Shown here in pieces: positions 36,960-48,793 of a stretch of DNA of 64,000 nucleotides. Position 1 is the first letter of the stretch. Every line of letters begins with the position of its first letter. The notes beneath the pieces are model-generated. The model ran no database searches and had not been told where the DNA came from. It saw nothing but the letters and a program-made list of their open reading frames with translations. Source of the DNA: Capillidium heterosporum (Eukaryota; Entomophthoromycota; Entomophthoromycetes; Entomophthorales; Capillidiaceae); assembly GCA_016630905.1 (NCBI GenBank), contig WBMQ01000013.1:372001-436000 (forward strand), in the 5' to 3' direction. The position numbers and the translations under genes were made by a program.

Positions 36960-37680
36960 TATAGGGAGGTGTCATAATGTGAGTATATAGCTCAATAAGT
37001 TGGAAAAGCAGAACCAATGCCTACCATTGCATTGGTAATATCAATCACCCAAAAGAAGTGAATCCTAAGAGTAGTTAGGAGAGTCAGGAGGTAGTAAGAG
37101 GTTTGGAAAGCGAAAATTTTGGATTATGTAGTAGCACTATACTGGTAAACTAAGATATTTACAAAGTATGAGAATTTATTCAAGGGCTAGGGATGAAATT
37201 GGACTGTTTGTAATAGCTAGGGATAGCAAGGAGGAACAAAACCAAGATCCTGGCTTTGGGTAGCGATCAAAGGATTTAAATACTCCTTTGGTATGTTGGT
37301 AGTGGCTATATTAAGAAAGTTTAAGCTTATCTGTCCTTATAACTATATTATATAGGTTGCCTAGGTTTAGGCTAAGTTAACCATAAAATCCAGTGATACT
37401 ATCAACTGCTACTAGTGGATTTACAGCTATTAGAACTTTAAAGTCAGGTAATATATTGCTGATAGCCAGAGTTCCTAGGTTATAATAAAAGTTAAGAGAA
37501 AATTTTTGAGCAGGATAAGCTTGTAGCCAAAAAGGCTACGAGTTGAGAAATTGGAAGATAGAAAGTTGGTAGAGGAAATGACACGAAGAAAATGATCAGA
37601 CCGATGTCCTAGTAATAGAGATTATGATGAATGAAGCTACTATAATAATGTAAAGAAATATTTCTAAATCAGCTATAGTT
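36960..37680 (-). repeat. diverged copy of the 38.8-39.5 kb locus
   Basis: Aligns in the same orientation with about 38760-39480: both contain, on the minus strand, SYYLLT followed by L-x-x-L-x-x-H-x-x-W and ITNA/VTNT, and both are preceded by an A/TTTAAAT TATA-like box and a similar 5' flank. This copy lacks the ATG and has no long frame, so it is a dead duplicate of the gene at 38406. Confidence 0.55.
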
Positions 37681-38405
37681 TTACTTAATAGTTAAAATTC
37701 AATTTTTATATCCCAGACTCATAAAATACAAGTTCGGCATCTATCCTTTAATATTGAGTCAGTCGCTTTCTAATTTAGCTAGCTTTTTTTGCTCAACCTC
37801 TACAGTATCTGAAGTTATTAATCCAGAAGATCTCCAAAAAATAAAATGTATGGTAGTATTTGAGATTAAGTAAAGTCTCACCACCTGTATCCAAAGTATT
37901 TACTACCAAAAATCAGCAGTCTATATGAGATACATCGTGAATTTAGTAGTAGATTAATTAATTATTAAATAAATATCCTCGATCATTTAATACTTTCTTC
38001 TTTAGATATAATATAGACCCACTATTTTCAGTACAACTTAGAGTCTAGAATTAGCATTCTTTTGAACCAGAGATTTGCACCAACTTGAACCGAGCCCTAT
38101 AACTCCATTGAACCGATGAATTTTACTATACTCCTCAGCTTCATGGCTACTACTGGAGTTTCCTTGTCAGCCCAATGCCTCTAGATAAAGCTTCAAATAC
38201 AAGCTTCATTCTTATATAGCTTTTTAGTCAACTTTTTAGTCTTTATGAAGTACTGGATACTGTTGCCTCCTGGCTAACCCCTGCTGAAATGTGTTCTTTG
38301 TGAACGCTTCTCAAAAAATATTAATTCTGCCTTTTCTATTTATAAAATTTTATACTTATAATATAGCACCATGATTAATTTGTTTCAATGGCACTTTTTT
38401 AAATT

Positions 38406-38888
38406 TTAAACAAGCTCCCTATTGTAAGGTCCAGGGAGGTATCGCTGGATCCAATCAATGATGGCATCATATTGGGAACTCATGACGTGGTAGGTCAGGA
38501 AAACGGAACTAAGGCCCACTACTGCATTGGTGACAAAGGCTTGAATTCTCCGGAGAGCAGGTCGGACAGCCAGGTGAAGGAGGTACAACATAAGGAGTGC
38601 CCATACAATGGTAGTCAAGTCCCAGTTCCAGGAGGGAACTAAAGAGACGGGTTGGGACTGGGAAGTGGAGTGGTGCTGAACTAAAGGGGGCCGGCTAGGT
38701 GGTGGTTGTGCAACCACCGGTGCTACAGTGTTAGGATCAAAAGTAGGGGTTTGTTGATAGATCAACGTTGGTTCAAAGGGGTAGACGGTATTAGTAACAT
38801 TAATTGCCCAAAGAAGATGAGATCCGAGGGTAGCGAGGATCGTCAAAAGGTAGTAGGAGGCTGGAAAGACGGAGAGACTAGGCTACAT
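38406..38888 (-). pseudogene. small Pro-rich membrane protein gene with stop at codon 2
   Basis: The minus-strand frame from 38888 is ATG-TAG followed by 158 open codons to 38406. After the stop it reads PSLSVFPASYYLLTILATLG, a signal-anchor-like hydrophobic segment, then a Pro/Ser/Thr-rich middle (VAQPPPSRPPLVQHH), two further hydrophobic segments (IVWALLMLYLLHLAV and VVGLSSVFLTYHVM) and a short polar tail. The block is visibly richer in G+C than its surroundings. No family was recognised. Either codon 2 recently mutated (CAG to TAG), the TAG is a splice acceptor of an upstream exon not seen here, or translation starts at the TTG at 38846. A diverged copy lies at 36960-37680. Confidence 0.5.
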
Positions 38889-39600
38889 AGTATTACTATG
38901 CTAAAAGTAAAAGTACGGGTAAAGGATAAGTTTATTTAGGGACAAAGGGCGAGATCAGGCTGCTGGGAACAGCTATGGCTAGGGACAGGGGGTGAGTAAC
39001 AGCTATTAAAAATAGCGAGATGGAACGTTGTCAAGATACTGGCTTTTGGTAGTCACCAAGGGGTTTAAATATCCTTTTGGTACCTTGGATGTAGTAAAGT
39101 TAGCGGGGTTGGATTCCCCTGCGGCAATCCACTACTCTATAGATTAATTGAGTGTTTACCAAGTTTATCCAAAAGGCCAGTCATTATCTTAACTACTACT
39201 GATGTGTTTTCCATTGTTGGAAGGTGTGGATCAGCTAGTATGCTACTAATCGTTGAAGTTCCCAGGTTATGGTCAAGTTTAAGAAAATAATAAAGATAAT
39301 CGAAATAATTGATATGTGGGGTGGATTCGTAACTTAGTTATGAATCGGGGAACAGAAAAAAAGAAATTGAAAATTAGTAAGAATTAGCAAGAGGAAGGGA
39401 ATCTAAGAAAAGAATAGGTCTATGACCTAATAATCGGGATTGTGATGACCAGGGTTGTTACACAAACTTTTGCTTAAGATATAGGTAAAGGTTAGAATGA
39501 AAATATCTAAATATGTATTTCCAAAGTATTTACTGATCTTTAAACGAATATATAAAGCTAGTTCCGCGCCTTTCAAGAATTCATATTTAAAATCCAATTA
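38889..39600. other. 5' flank of the 38.4-kb gene and promoter remnant of a micropeptide copy
   Basis: Contains the TATA-like ATATTTAAAC near 39070 on the minus strand (shared with the duplicate at about 37275) and, on the plus strand near 39553, an AATATATAAAGC box that serves the dead micropeptide copy at 39616. Confidence 0.4.
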
Positions 39601-39615
39601 TATCAATAACTATCA

Positions 39616-39685
39616 ATGTGATCACAGTGTTTGAAAACTCATCAAAGCAGCTAAAATCAAAAAAACTGATTTTTTAAAAAAGGCT
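39616..39685 (+). pseudogene. relic of a GP-family micropeptide gene
   Basis: ATG at 39616 lies about 60 bp after a TATATAAAG box, as in live copies, but the frame is broken. In the frame shifted by one base the sequence reads stop-KLIKAAKIKKTDF, matching the family core (compare FIKAAKEKKK at 40946). The Gly-Pro start is lost. An intact promoter with a dead frame shows that copies of this family die in place. Confidence 0.55.
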
Positions 39686-39689
39686 CATC

Positions 39690-40799
39690 CTCAATCCCTC
39701 AGTGCAGCATTATGATATTTACCTTCCTTACGGGTTGAACGATTTCGAATTTCTTATTACGATTACCACCTTTGATATATACGTCCTATATCTGCTATTC
39801 TTACAATAAAGGCACTATAAACCTTATACAATTTTCAAATGTAATGGTAATATTAATTATTTGAATAGCTCCCTTACGTTTAACCGGACTGATTACACTT
39901 ATATATCGAATATTTAGAAACCTTTCATTAATAATAGATATTGTAAATGGTTATATAGTTACTATCATCTAGAAATTCAAGTGAAATTATTATTTCTTTA
40001 CTAAAATACCATTTCACAATTCGAAACTAAAGCACACTTCAAATTAAAGTGGCACAAGTCCTTTGTAAACGTACATGAGATTTAGCAAGTAGTTTTTTAC
40101 TATATTGAACTTTATTGTCGAATTCCGCATAGCCAAATTTTACTTGTAAAGCTATCTGGTAAAATGATTCTTCCAATATATTTATATAGAATAGTGTAGA
40201 ATGAGAAGGCAGTTTATTGAACCGTTAGTAACTATTTAATGCCATTCTTTCTAATACCTATAAACAGACTAAGGCATCTTAAACATGATAATAATAGTAA
40301 ATTCAATTATATTATAGTTAAAACAAAATTTTGATAAGGTTATCTATAACTGTATAGTTTTCAATTTAAAAATGAGATATTAATATTAATGCTAACCTGC
40401 AACCATCTTTTATAAATTCAAAAATTAGCAAACTTTTAACCTAAAGTTCGATATATTATGTCAAAGTAAAGCATATAAATTATAAAGGAAACTAACTTAG
40501 CATATTGATGAAAGAAGCTAATACATCAAAGGGAAAACTAGCATTTCTGTATACTCCTTCATACAATACATATAGTATCCAAGCGTTAGAAGGTGTCTTT
40601 TAATAGTGTGAGTAGCGATTTATTGAATATTAAAAAGTTAAAGCAACCAGCACCATATCAGAGTAAAAGCAATATAAAATAAATCAATATATGAGAATTT
40701 ATCAATTATTTTAATATTGATGTATCAAGAATTGTATTAAATATACAAGATATTTAGAATAGTAATGATAAAAAATGTTTATTGGTCAATTTTTGGTTA
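39690..40799. other. intergenic, no gene recognised
   Basis: AT-rich, stop-rich sequence up to the outer end of the inverted repeat. Nothing recognised. Confidence 0.4.
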
Positions 40800-40945
40800 T
40801 CAAATAACCTAATATTTACATAGGTTCGTAGGAAAATCAATGAGATGTAGTAAGGGTTTTAGAGTATATATGTGGGAAGACTATTGAATTCTATTCTAGG
40901 ATATTTACAGGTAGCTCGCTTGAAACTAATCTTTTTGAAGTATAC

Positions 40946-41005
40946 TTAGACATTCTTCTTCTTCTCCTTGGCGGCCTTAATAAACTTGATGAAGGTGGGA
41001 CCCAT
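40946..41005 (-). CDS. 19-residue cationic micropeptide (MGP subfamily), left-arm copy
   Basis: Encodes MGPTFIKFIKAAKEKKKNV, net charge about +5. TATATAAG is at 41063-41070 and TGTAAATA at 40902-40909, 36 nt past the stop. Compared with the neighbouring unit at 43110, six codons differ silently and six conservatively (Ile/Leu, Phe/Leu, Ile/Val, Ala/Val, Asn/Ser, Val/Ala), while all lysines, the Glu and MGPTF stay. The hydrophobic residues fall on one side of a helix. No signal peptide. Function unknown. Confidence 0.78.
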   Translation of the reverse strand: MGPTFIKFIKAAKEKKKNV

Positions 41006-43109
41006 ATTGTAGCTGTTTGCTTGTTTGTTTATGTATATCAAGCTCATTGAAGTTAAGCTTGCCTTATATACCTGTCAAAATTTCTTAAATTTTAATAGAT
41101 GTTGTTATCGATTTGCGTAGTATATCATAGTTCCATAGCTACGGTTCATCTTAAGCTCCTTGATCCCAGGCAATGAAAACACTAAAGGTCGGTTGTTTTA
41201 GTGCTGGCGAAACAATTTTCATTTTGGCAAGGATAAGTCAATTTGCCTTGGGATTTGGTTCCTGTAGCGAAGACTGATTCAAAAGCTATTTTTAGTACTC
41301 CCAGCTGAGAAATTCGAAAATTTTGCTGGGAACCTGCCATAAAGGTGTTTAAAATGGCCTTCTATTCAAACTTGTTGAATTCAAGAATCTTCGCTATATT
41401 TTTATAAAGAGAGGTAAATAGATATTTGACAGGCTTCTGAAATTAGATCTGCGGACTTGATGCTTTATGATATAATAAGCAAGTCAAAGTCATTATAAGA
41501 TGTATCTAATAAGTTTACAGGGACGTCTTCCTGGATATACACATTCGTTGTGGTGGTAATGTTGATTTAAATCTTTGAAGTCCAGTAAAAGGATTTGTTA
41601 TAAAGCAAGTGTTTTATAAGCTTTACTACTATTCTGACTAACATTAAATGAGTCATTTTTGCATGTGTGTTTAAAATATAACTATTCTAACTTTAATCGA
41701 ATTCGTATAGTTTACAATACTGTGTTTATTCTGTTAAATTTTTATTGTAGTCTCTGAGTATAACCCTTTTCGATAAATGTCAAAGCTTTGTATCATTGCC
41801 ATTAGACTTGTGCAGTAGCAACATAGGCAATTGTCGTTCATATAAATAGTAAATTTCAGCTAGACCTTTATTACAATAGCAAATTGATAGCGTACTCCAT
41901 AGCTAGCTTCGAAATTTAAAATTTTACAACTTTCAGCTGACAGATGCATATAGTAAAGCTGAGTTGAAGTTGCTTTATAGTTTATAATTACTTTTAAATG
42001 TTGTTTATAAAGCATTCAAGTTTGTAAAAAGTAGCTAGGTACTTATCATTGTAATCAATCAACATTTATCTAACTAGAGTTAATGGGCCTATTAAATAGC
42101 AGCTCCTTCAAGGTGGGTAAAGTTGTGTCGAATACGATCTAATCTTTAAATTCTAAGGATTGATTAGGATAAAGCTATAATAAACTATTTTTAAGGCAAG
42201 TATATAGTGTATTCAAAATAAAATTGGCTTTTAGTAAGAATAGGCTATGTATATACCTTAATCGAATTAAAAGTTTAAAAAGTTCATTTCGAGTCAAATA
42301 TAAATATATTTATAACCTATTTAGACTATTACTAAGATTCTATGTATATGACATCCTTTTATTTAGCTAAATGACGAAAGTTTTTATTTAATTGATGGTA
42401 ATTCGAGCTCAAAACCAGTTACACATCTAAACAACAGGGATTTTCATTTAAATGTCGATTTTTGGGCGGACAATTGTTCAGCACATTTAGAAGAACGTTT
42501 ATTTCATTTAGGTAGCGATTATTGACATCCAATTGATCTTTGCTCTAAAGTTGAGCCAATATAATTAAATCTTAGAAAAGACAAAATATACTAATGAGAC
42601 AAGGGAATAACAAAACTGTATCCATCTAGTTCAGCTAGAAAATCCATACATTGTTTAAAGGTTAAAGGATGGCTTACAACACCACTAGTAGCAACTTCGT
42701 TATCTGTTCGAAACTAGCAACCAATACTACTTTATCATCATAATAATAAAAGTATATATAGTTACATATAGCCAGTTTGTATTTAATTTTAAATACAAAA
42801 TGATATACACTACACTAAACATAAAAGGGATAGGTGGTAATGGCAACAGTTAAATCGAATTGGTTTAACAAATATATCAACGTCGCTGGTAGAAAACGTT
42901 CACAATTTTTAAAGGATAAATGACGATATAATTAAATAGATTTATTGTTCAATATAAGAATATCGTAGTAGTGTAATATTTAGATAAGTATGTGGTTAAA
43001 ATTAATGGTATATAGTAGGGTGATTTAAATATATATATCGGAATACAATCGAATTCCATTCTATGGTATTTACAAGTTGCTTGCTTGAAGCTTGCTCTTT
43101 TAAAGGCAC

Positions 43110-43169
43110 TTAGGCACTTTTCTTCTTTTCCTTAGCGACTTTAACAAGCTTAAGGAAGGTTGGGCCCAT
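43110..43169 (-). CDS. 19-residue cationic micropeptide (MGP subfamily), left-arm copy 2
   Basis: Encodes MGPTFLKLVKVAKEKKKSA. TATATAAAG is at 43223-43231 and TGTAAATA at 43067-43074. Farther upstream it shares with the 40946 unit the blocks CTACGCA, GAAAACACTAAAGGTCGGTT and a GTTGAATTxxAAG block, so the two genes are tandem duplicates about 2.16 kb apart within the arm. Confidence 0.78.
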   Translation of the reverse strand: MGPTFLKLVKVAKEKKKSA

Positions 43170-44511
43170 ATTAATATTTTACGATGTAATTGTTTGTGAA
43201 TGTTGAATTCAAAGACGCTAGCCTTTATATACCTGCCAAAATTTATCGAAATTTACAGCTATTATTGCCTCAGTGCGTAGTATATTAAAATTTTATGGCT
43301 ACGGTCTATCTTAAACTCCTTGGTCTTTGATTATGAAAACACTAAAGGTCGGTTATTTTGATTCTGGTGAAATTGTGGGTATTTTTGGTAGGAATGGGCA
43401 AATTCTCCTTGGAATTTGGTTCTTGTAACGTGGACCAAAGTTCAGTTTATTTTTAGGATTTCCAGCCGAGAAATTTAAAAAGGTTCATTGGAAGCTTGCC
43501 ATAAAGATATTATAAAATGTACCCCTATTCGGACTTGTTGAATTTGAAGGGCCTTTCCTGTATTTTTGTCAAGATACTGAAACGATGCTTATCAAATTTC
43601 TTTAAGATGTACCTGCGGACTCAACACTTTGTGCTGAGCATAAACAAGACATATATAGTACCTGATACGCTCAGTAAACACATTAGTGCCTTGGAGCAGC
43701 GATAATTCTACTTTTTACGAAAAGTATTTCTACTATAACAGATATTTTCTTTGAATTGATAGTTGAAATTCAACCTGATATTTCATTTGGATCTTTAAAT
43801 ACATCTATTTTATAATGGCGATGTTATGTACAGCTATTCAACTGGACCGATAGTTGGAGAGGCAATACTGTTAAAATTGACCAACTTTTAATATTCAATA
43901 CATCTTATATATAAAATAGATACTTTATAGTTTACTTTCAAACAGCCATCAATTGCTATAGACTATTTAGTGATCTATGCTTAACTTGTACTTCAACTAT
44001 TGTTTCCTTGACAGACTGATGAAGGGTCTATTAAGGTTGTCGAGGCTATCATTTTCGAATACTGAGCAGTTATCAACTTATCAATTTCCTTTTATTAATT
44101 GACTATTCTAGAAAATAGTGAATGCAAAGTTAATTTTACAACCTAAAAATATCATGATTATGACTATACATAAACAAAAGCTTACAATATCCTTGAATAC
44201 GCAACATCAATTATAAATTTCCTTTTTCATACATGGCCAAATTTGCAGTTTACTTTGTTCCAACTTCTTTTGGCCTTCTCAACTAAATTTAGAAAGCTCC
44301 TTCCAAATTGTAGCAACAACTTCGCTTTGTCAATTTTTAATTCAGTATATATATAAACTACTTCAATTTACTATTGTGCAAAGCTTCTTAATAGAATACC
44401 ATTTACTTTAAATCCTTATGCAAAGAAGTTTTTGTGAGTGTAGGTTCACTACAAGTAAACAAGCTATATCAAATATTGATAAGATGATCAAGCTTCATTG
44501 TCTTAGCCATT

Positions 44512-47391
44512 ATAAGAAATTGATATCTTAAAGTACTAAGTGAATCTACATTAATATATATATATGTACGATAAATTACAAATTGTCGTATTTAAAGGTA
44601 TAAAATTATGTATAGTATAGTATAATGTTGTCGATCCGCATATCCTTTATAAACATTACATTAGTACAATAAAGGTAAATAGTATAAAAATAGCAGCACT
44701 TATTAATAACAATGGTATCTCAGTATCCTTCAATTTCATATTCTTTCTATAACCTATTTAAAATTTATGGTGACACCAGCTTATTACAAAAAGTTTTGCC
44801 ACAGAAATTGGCACAAGCTTTTAGATTATCTGTCAAACTCTAGAATTGTGTTCAGCATTTAGCTCCTTTAAAATTTTAAATGAAATCAAAATGATTTGTA
44901 TATAGTAATTTCTGATTTGAAGTGAAGCCTATACAAAAAGATATGTACGGGAACTATAAATATTGAGAAGAAAGGATACTTTTACCATCTAGCCAACAGA
45001 TTAATGTAATTTTCCATCAATTGATATTAGGAGTATAAATCGAGCCTCAATCGAATAGATATCATTTCTCAAGCACTGATTACTAATGCCGTTTCATAAA
45101 GCTACATTCATATAGCTTGATTTCTAAACTATATACATGCTAATATATAATTTTAGCAATCAATAAACTGTCATGTGGCAGAAACAATGAATATTTCATA
45201 GATAGGAAGTATAGGTACAAAATTAACAAAAGTAATTATGCAAATTCTATTCATTGTATCCAAATAACGATGGTATACAGTCAGGCCTATTTAAAAGATA
45301 AATAAAAACGCCATTTAAAATGTAGCCCAATGTTTAGGTTATTATAGTAAATATTTGTTGTAGATATTTAATAGTTCACTGTAATATACTAAAGTAGCAA
45401 GGTACAGGAAAATATACGTTCCAAGGGTAAATTAGACATAAGGTATCTGCAGGTCGCTTCCTGAAATTCAAGGTAATTTTTTGATACCTTTGATCGATTT
45501 GATTTTTATTATTAATGGTGGTCCAGTCATATTTATAGCTAAAGATATAACTACCTGTTTATAAAATTTGATGAAGTTGAAGCCGACAACTTAAATCTAG
45601 CGTTTATATATGCATCCGATCTATAATTTCTTTAACCTGCAATGCTTTGTACATGTTACCATGGATATATACCTACAATATATCATCTGTTCTCTCAAAA
45701 GTATATTATTATAGTTTAACAAAGGATAGGTTCAACAAAGGTAGTACTTTAACAAAGAAACTGATATACAAAGAAAGATATATTAATAAAGAAGGTGCTT
45801 TAGCAAATAACATAGCTTTAATTCGTAAGCTCAATATATATGAAGCTACAATTGCTTTTTTATGGCCCAAATTCGAAATACTAAATGGATTAATGGAGAT
45901 TGGTACGAATAAGGAAAGTTAACTAATAAGCTATGAAAATATATTAATCAAATGTTGTGAAAATACCAAATTTTTTACTAAAGTATTGTTGCTTTTGTAG
46001 TTTTCCATTGAAAAGGCCATACCTAAACTTTGACAGGTTGAGATGTATCCATAATAAATTCATCTAAGAACTTTAATACAAATTAACAAATTAGTTTACT
46101 TTAGTATTGTCATTATTCGATATATATTATTTGTATAACCATTTGAAATGCTATAATGTGTTGACAGAATATCAGTTTACCATCAGTACCTACAACAAAG
46201 AGTATTTGGTAGTTTAACAGGACGTCGTACCAAAATATAAAATAAATAGAAGCTGAAACTCCTCTAATTGTATTCATGTATTTAAAGCCTTTGGAATATT
46301 ATTAAGTGAATAGTACTCGCCATCAGTCAATTGGTATTATGATAGTCAATTTTATAAAATGAGATCATATAATTCTCCATAATATGACATCTAGTAATAT
46401 TAACTTGGTAGATGCCTTTTGAATATCAAAGTACAAAGGAAAACTAGTTTCTTAAATAGCTCAATATTACTAAATCTGATTAATAAAAACAAAAATGAAG
46501 TTCAACTCAACTTCCTTTCTAAAATATATCGATCCATCTCGGTTCAAAGTAGAGGGTTTTTCGATTGCTTATATTTGTAACGAGCTACATATCTATACCA
46601 GTTAGAACTTAGCTTCAACTTTTTGCAAGTTGATGTAAATTCCATCAGTTGTTTTTGAATTGACATCTACCAAATAGACCTACTTTAAAAGATTTTTATC
46701 AACTGTAAACTTAAATTTCAACTGTCAATTACTTTCAAAGCTATATTTCTGTGTATACATATTTATATTGGCATTGCAGATATTTTTCTATTTACATATA
46801 AGTATCTAATTTACTATTACCATACCACTTCTTTACCTATCGTATCGGTTAAGCAGCTATCTACATCAAAGCTTTTTATTAAATCTACTCCAAAATCACA
46901 CTTAAGCAAATAAAATGACAGAATACCATACAAGAGATCTAAAATATCCTACTAATGTGGAAAAAATGGAGTCGTGAGAATCCCTGGTTTAGAAAAATGG
47001 TAGTATTAAGAAAATATCTGTGATGGGAAACTGTACTTATAGAGAATCTGGTGATTGATCCAAGTGGCAAGTCAATAACTTATTACCAAGTCGAAAGAAC
47101 AATATAAAACTGTTAACAATACCCAAAATTTACAACTATATGGCTGGTACCAATAGCTACTAACGTTTTATTATCAATTTGACAATCTATTGAATATATA
47201 AATCGATATAGAATTCTTTTTAAATTGATGATAGCAGTATTAGCTATAAAAAGTATTTAATATTTCAGCTGCAGGAACATTGGTTTGATCTAAAGATATT
47301 ATGATAAGTCAACGTTGGGAAGATATTGAAATAGACTATATAGTTTATAAAGAAACTACTAGATCAATAAATTTAAAGCTTTTCTTTGACA
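44512..47391. other. spacer between the inverted-repeat arms
   Basis: 2.9 kb of unique AT-rich sequence. It holds one micropeptide gene (45468-45530, minus). A 91-codon frame at 45647-45922 has a TTG start and no domain, and overlaps that gene's promoter side. Nothing else recognised. Confidence 0.5.
45468..45530 (-). CDS. 20-residue micropeptide (MTGPP variant) in the inverted-repeat spacer
   Basis: Encodes MTGPPLIIKIKSIKGIKKLP, the best match to the extended copy at 34859 and to 26560. The TATATAAA-type box is at 45603-45610, about 73 bp before the ATG. The 3' element is TGCAGATA at 45444-45451, 17 nt past the stop, the same variant as at 28054. Alternating Ile/Lys residues give an amphipathic helix or strand. 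Function unknown. Confidence 0.72.
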   Translation of the reverse strand: MTGPPLIIKIKSIKGIKKLP

Positions 47392-48733
47392 AATGGCTAA
47401 GACAATGAAGCTTGATCATCTTATCAATATTTGATATAGCTTGTTTACTTGTAGTGAACCTACACTCACAAAAACTTCTTTGCATAAGGATTTAAAGTAA
47501 ATGGTATTCTATTAAGAAGCTTTGCACAATAGTAAATTGAAGTAGTTTATATATATACTGAATTAAAAATTGACAAAGCGAAGTTGTTGCTACAATTTGG
47601 AAGGAGCTTTCTAAATTTAGTTGAGAAGGCCAAAAGAAGTTGGAACAAAGTAAACTGCAAATTTGGCCATGTATGAAAAAGGAAATTTATAATTGATGTT
47701 GCGTATTCAAGGATATTGTAAGCTTTTGTTTATGTATAGTCATAATCATGATATTTTTAGGTTGTAAAATTAACTTTGCATTCACTATTTTCTAGAATAG
47801 TCAATTAATAAAAGGAAATTGATAAGTTGATAACTGCTCAGTATTCGAAAATGATAGCCTCGACAACCTTAATAGACCCTTCATCAGTCTGTCAAGGAAA
47901 CAATAGTTGAAGTACAAGTTAAGCATAGATCACTAAATAGTCTATAGCAATTGATGGCTGTTTGAAAGTAAACTATAAAGTATCTATTTTATATATAAGA
48001 TGTATTGAATATTAAAAGTTGGTCAATTTTAACAGTATTGCCTCTCCAACTATCGGTCCAGTTGAATAGCTGTACATAACATCGCCATTATAAAATAGAT
48101 GTATTTAAAGATCCAAATGAAATATCAGGTTGAATTTCAACTATCAATTCAAAGAAAATATCTGTTATAGTAGAAATACTTTTCGTAAAAAGTAGAATTA
48201 TCGCTGCTCCAAGGCACTAATGTGTTTACTGAGCGTATCAGGTACTATATATGTCTTGTTTATGCTCAGCACAAAGTGTTGAGTCCGCAGGTACATCTTA
48301 AAGAAATTTGATAAGCATCGTTTCAGTATCTTGACAAAAATACAGGAAAGGCCCTTCAAATTCAACAAGTCCGAATAGGGGTACATTTTATAATATCTTT
48401 ATGGCAAGCTTCCAATGAACCTTTTTAAATTTCTCGGCTGGAAATCCTAAAAATAAACTGAACTTTGGTCCACGTTACAAGAACCAAATTCCAAGGAGAA
48501 TTTGCCCATTCCTACCAAAAATACCCACAATTTCACCAGAATCAAAATAACCGACCTTTAGTGTTTTCATAATCAAAGACCAAGGAGTTTAAGATAGACC
48601 GTAGCCATAAAATTTTAATATACTACGCACTGAGGCAATAATAGCTGTAAATTTCGATAAATTTTGGCAGGTATATAAAGGCTAGCGTCTTTGAATTCAA
48701 CATTCACAAACAATTACATCGTAAAATATTAAT

Positions 48734-48793
48734 ATGGGCCCAACCTTCCTTAAGCTTGTTAAAGTCGCTAAGGAAAAGAAGAAAAGTGCCTAA
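48734..48793 (+). CDS. 19-residue micropeptide, right-arm copy identical to 43110
   Basis: Encodes the same MGPTFLKLVKVAKEKKKSA as the minus-strand gene at 43110-43169. TATA box at 48672-48680, TGTAAATA at 48829-48836. Duplicated as part of the inverted repeat with no difference seen. Confidence 0.77.
   Translation: MGPTFLKLVKVAKEKKKSA

Larger units (their letters stand above)
40800..44511 (+). repeat. left arm of a 3.7-kb near-identical inverted repeat
   Basis: Each base at position x matches the complement of 91903-x in the right arm (47392-51103). Edges are sharp: before 40800 and after 44511 the similarity stops. In the blocks compared I saw only about five mismatches, all between about 41050 and 41490. 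The arm carries two micropeptide genes (40946-41005 and 43110-43169, minus) whose flanks are themselves paralogous. Confidence 0.92.

Noticed and set aside
43517-43705. 62-codon frame present identically in both inverted-repeat arms (mirror 48198-48386)
   Set aside because: Its duplication follows from the arms themselves. In the paralogous unit near 41354 the matching frame stops after 17 codons, so the similarity is of upstream DNA, not of a protein.
45647-45922. 91-codon frame in the repeat spacer
   Set aside because: Begins with TTG, rich in Ile/Lys/Asn as expected of AT-rich random sequence, no recognisable motif.
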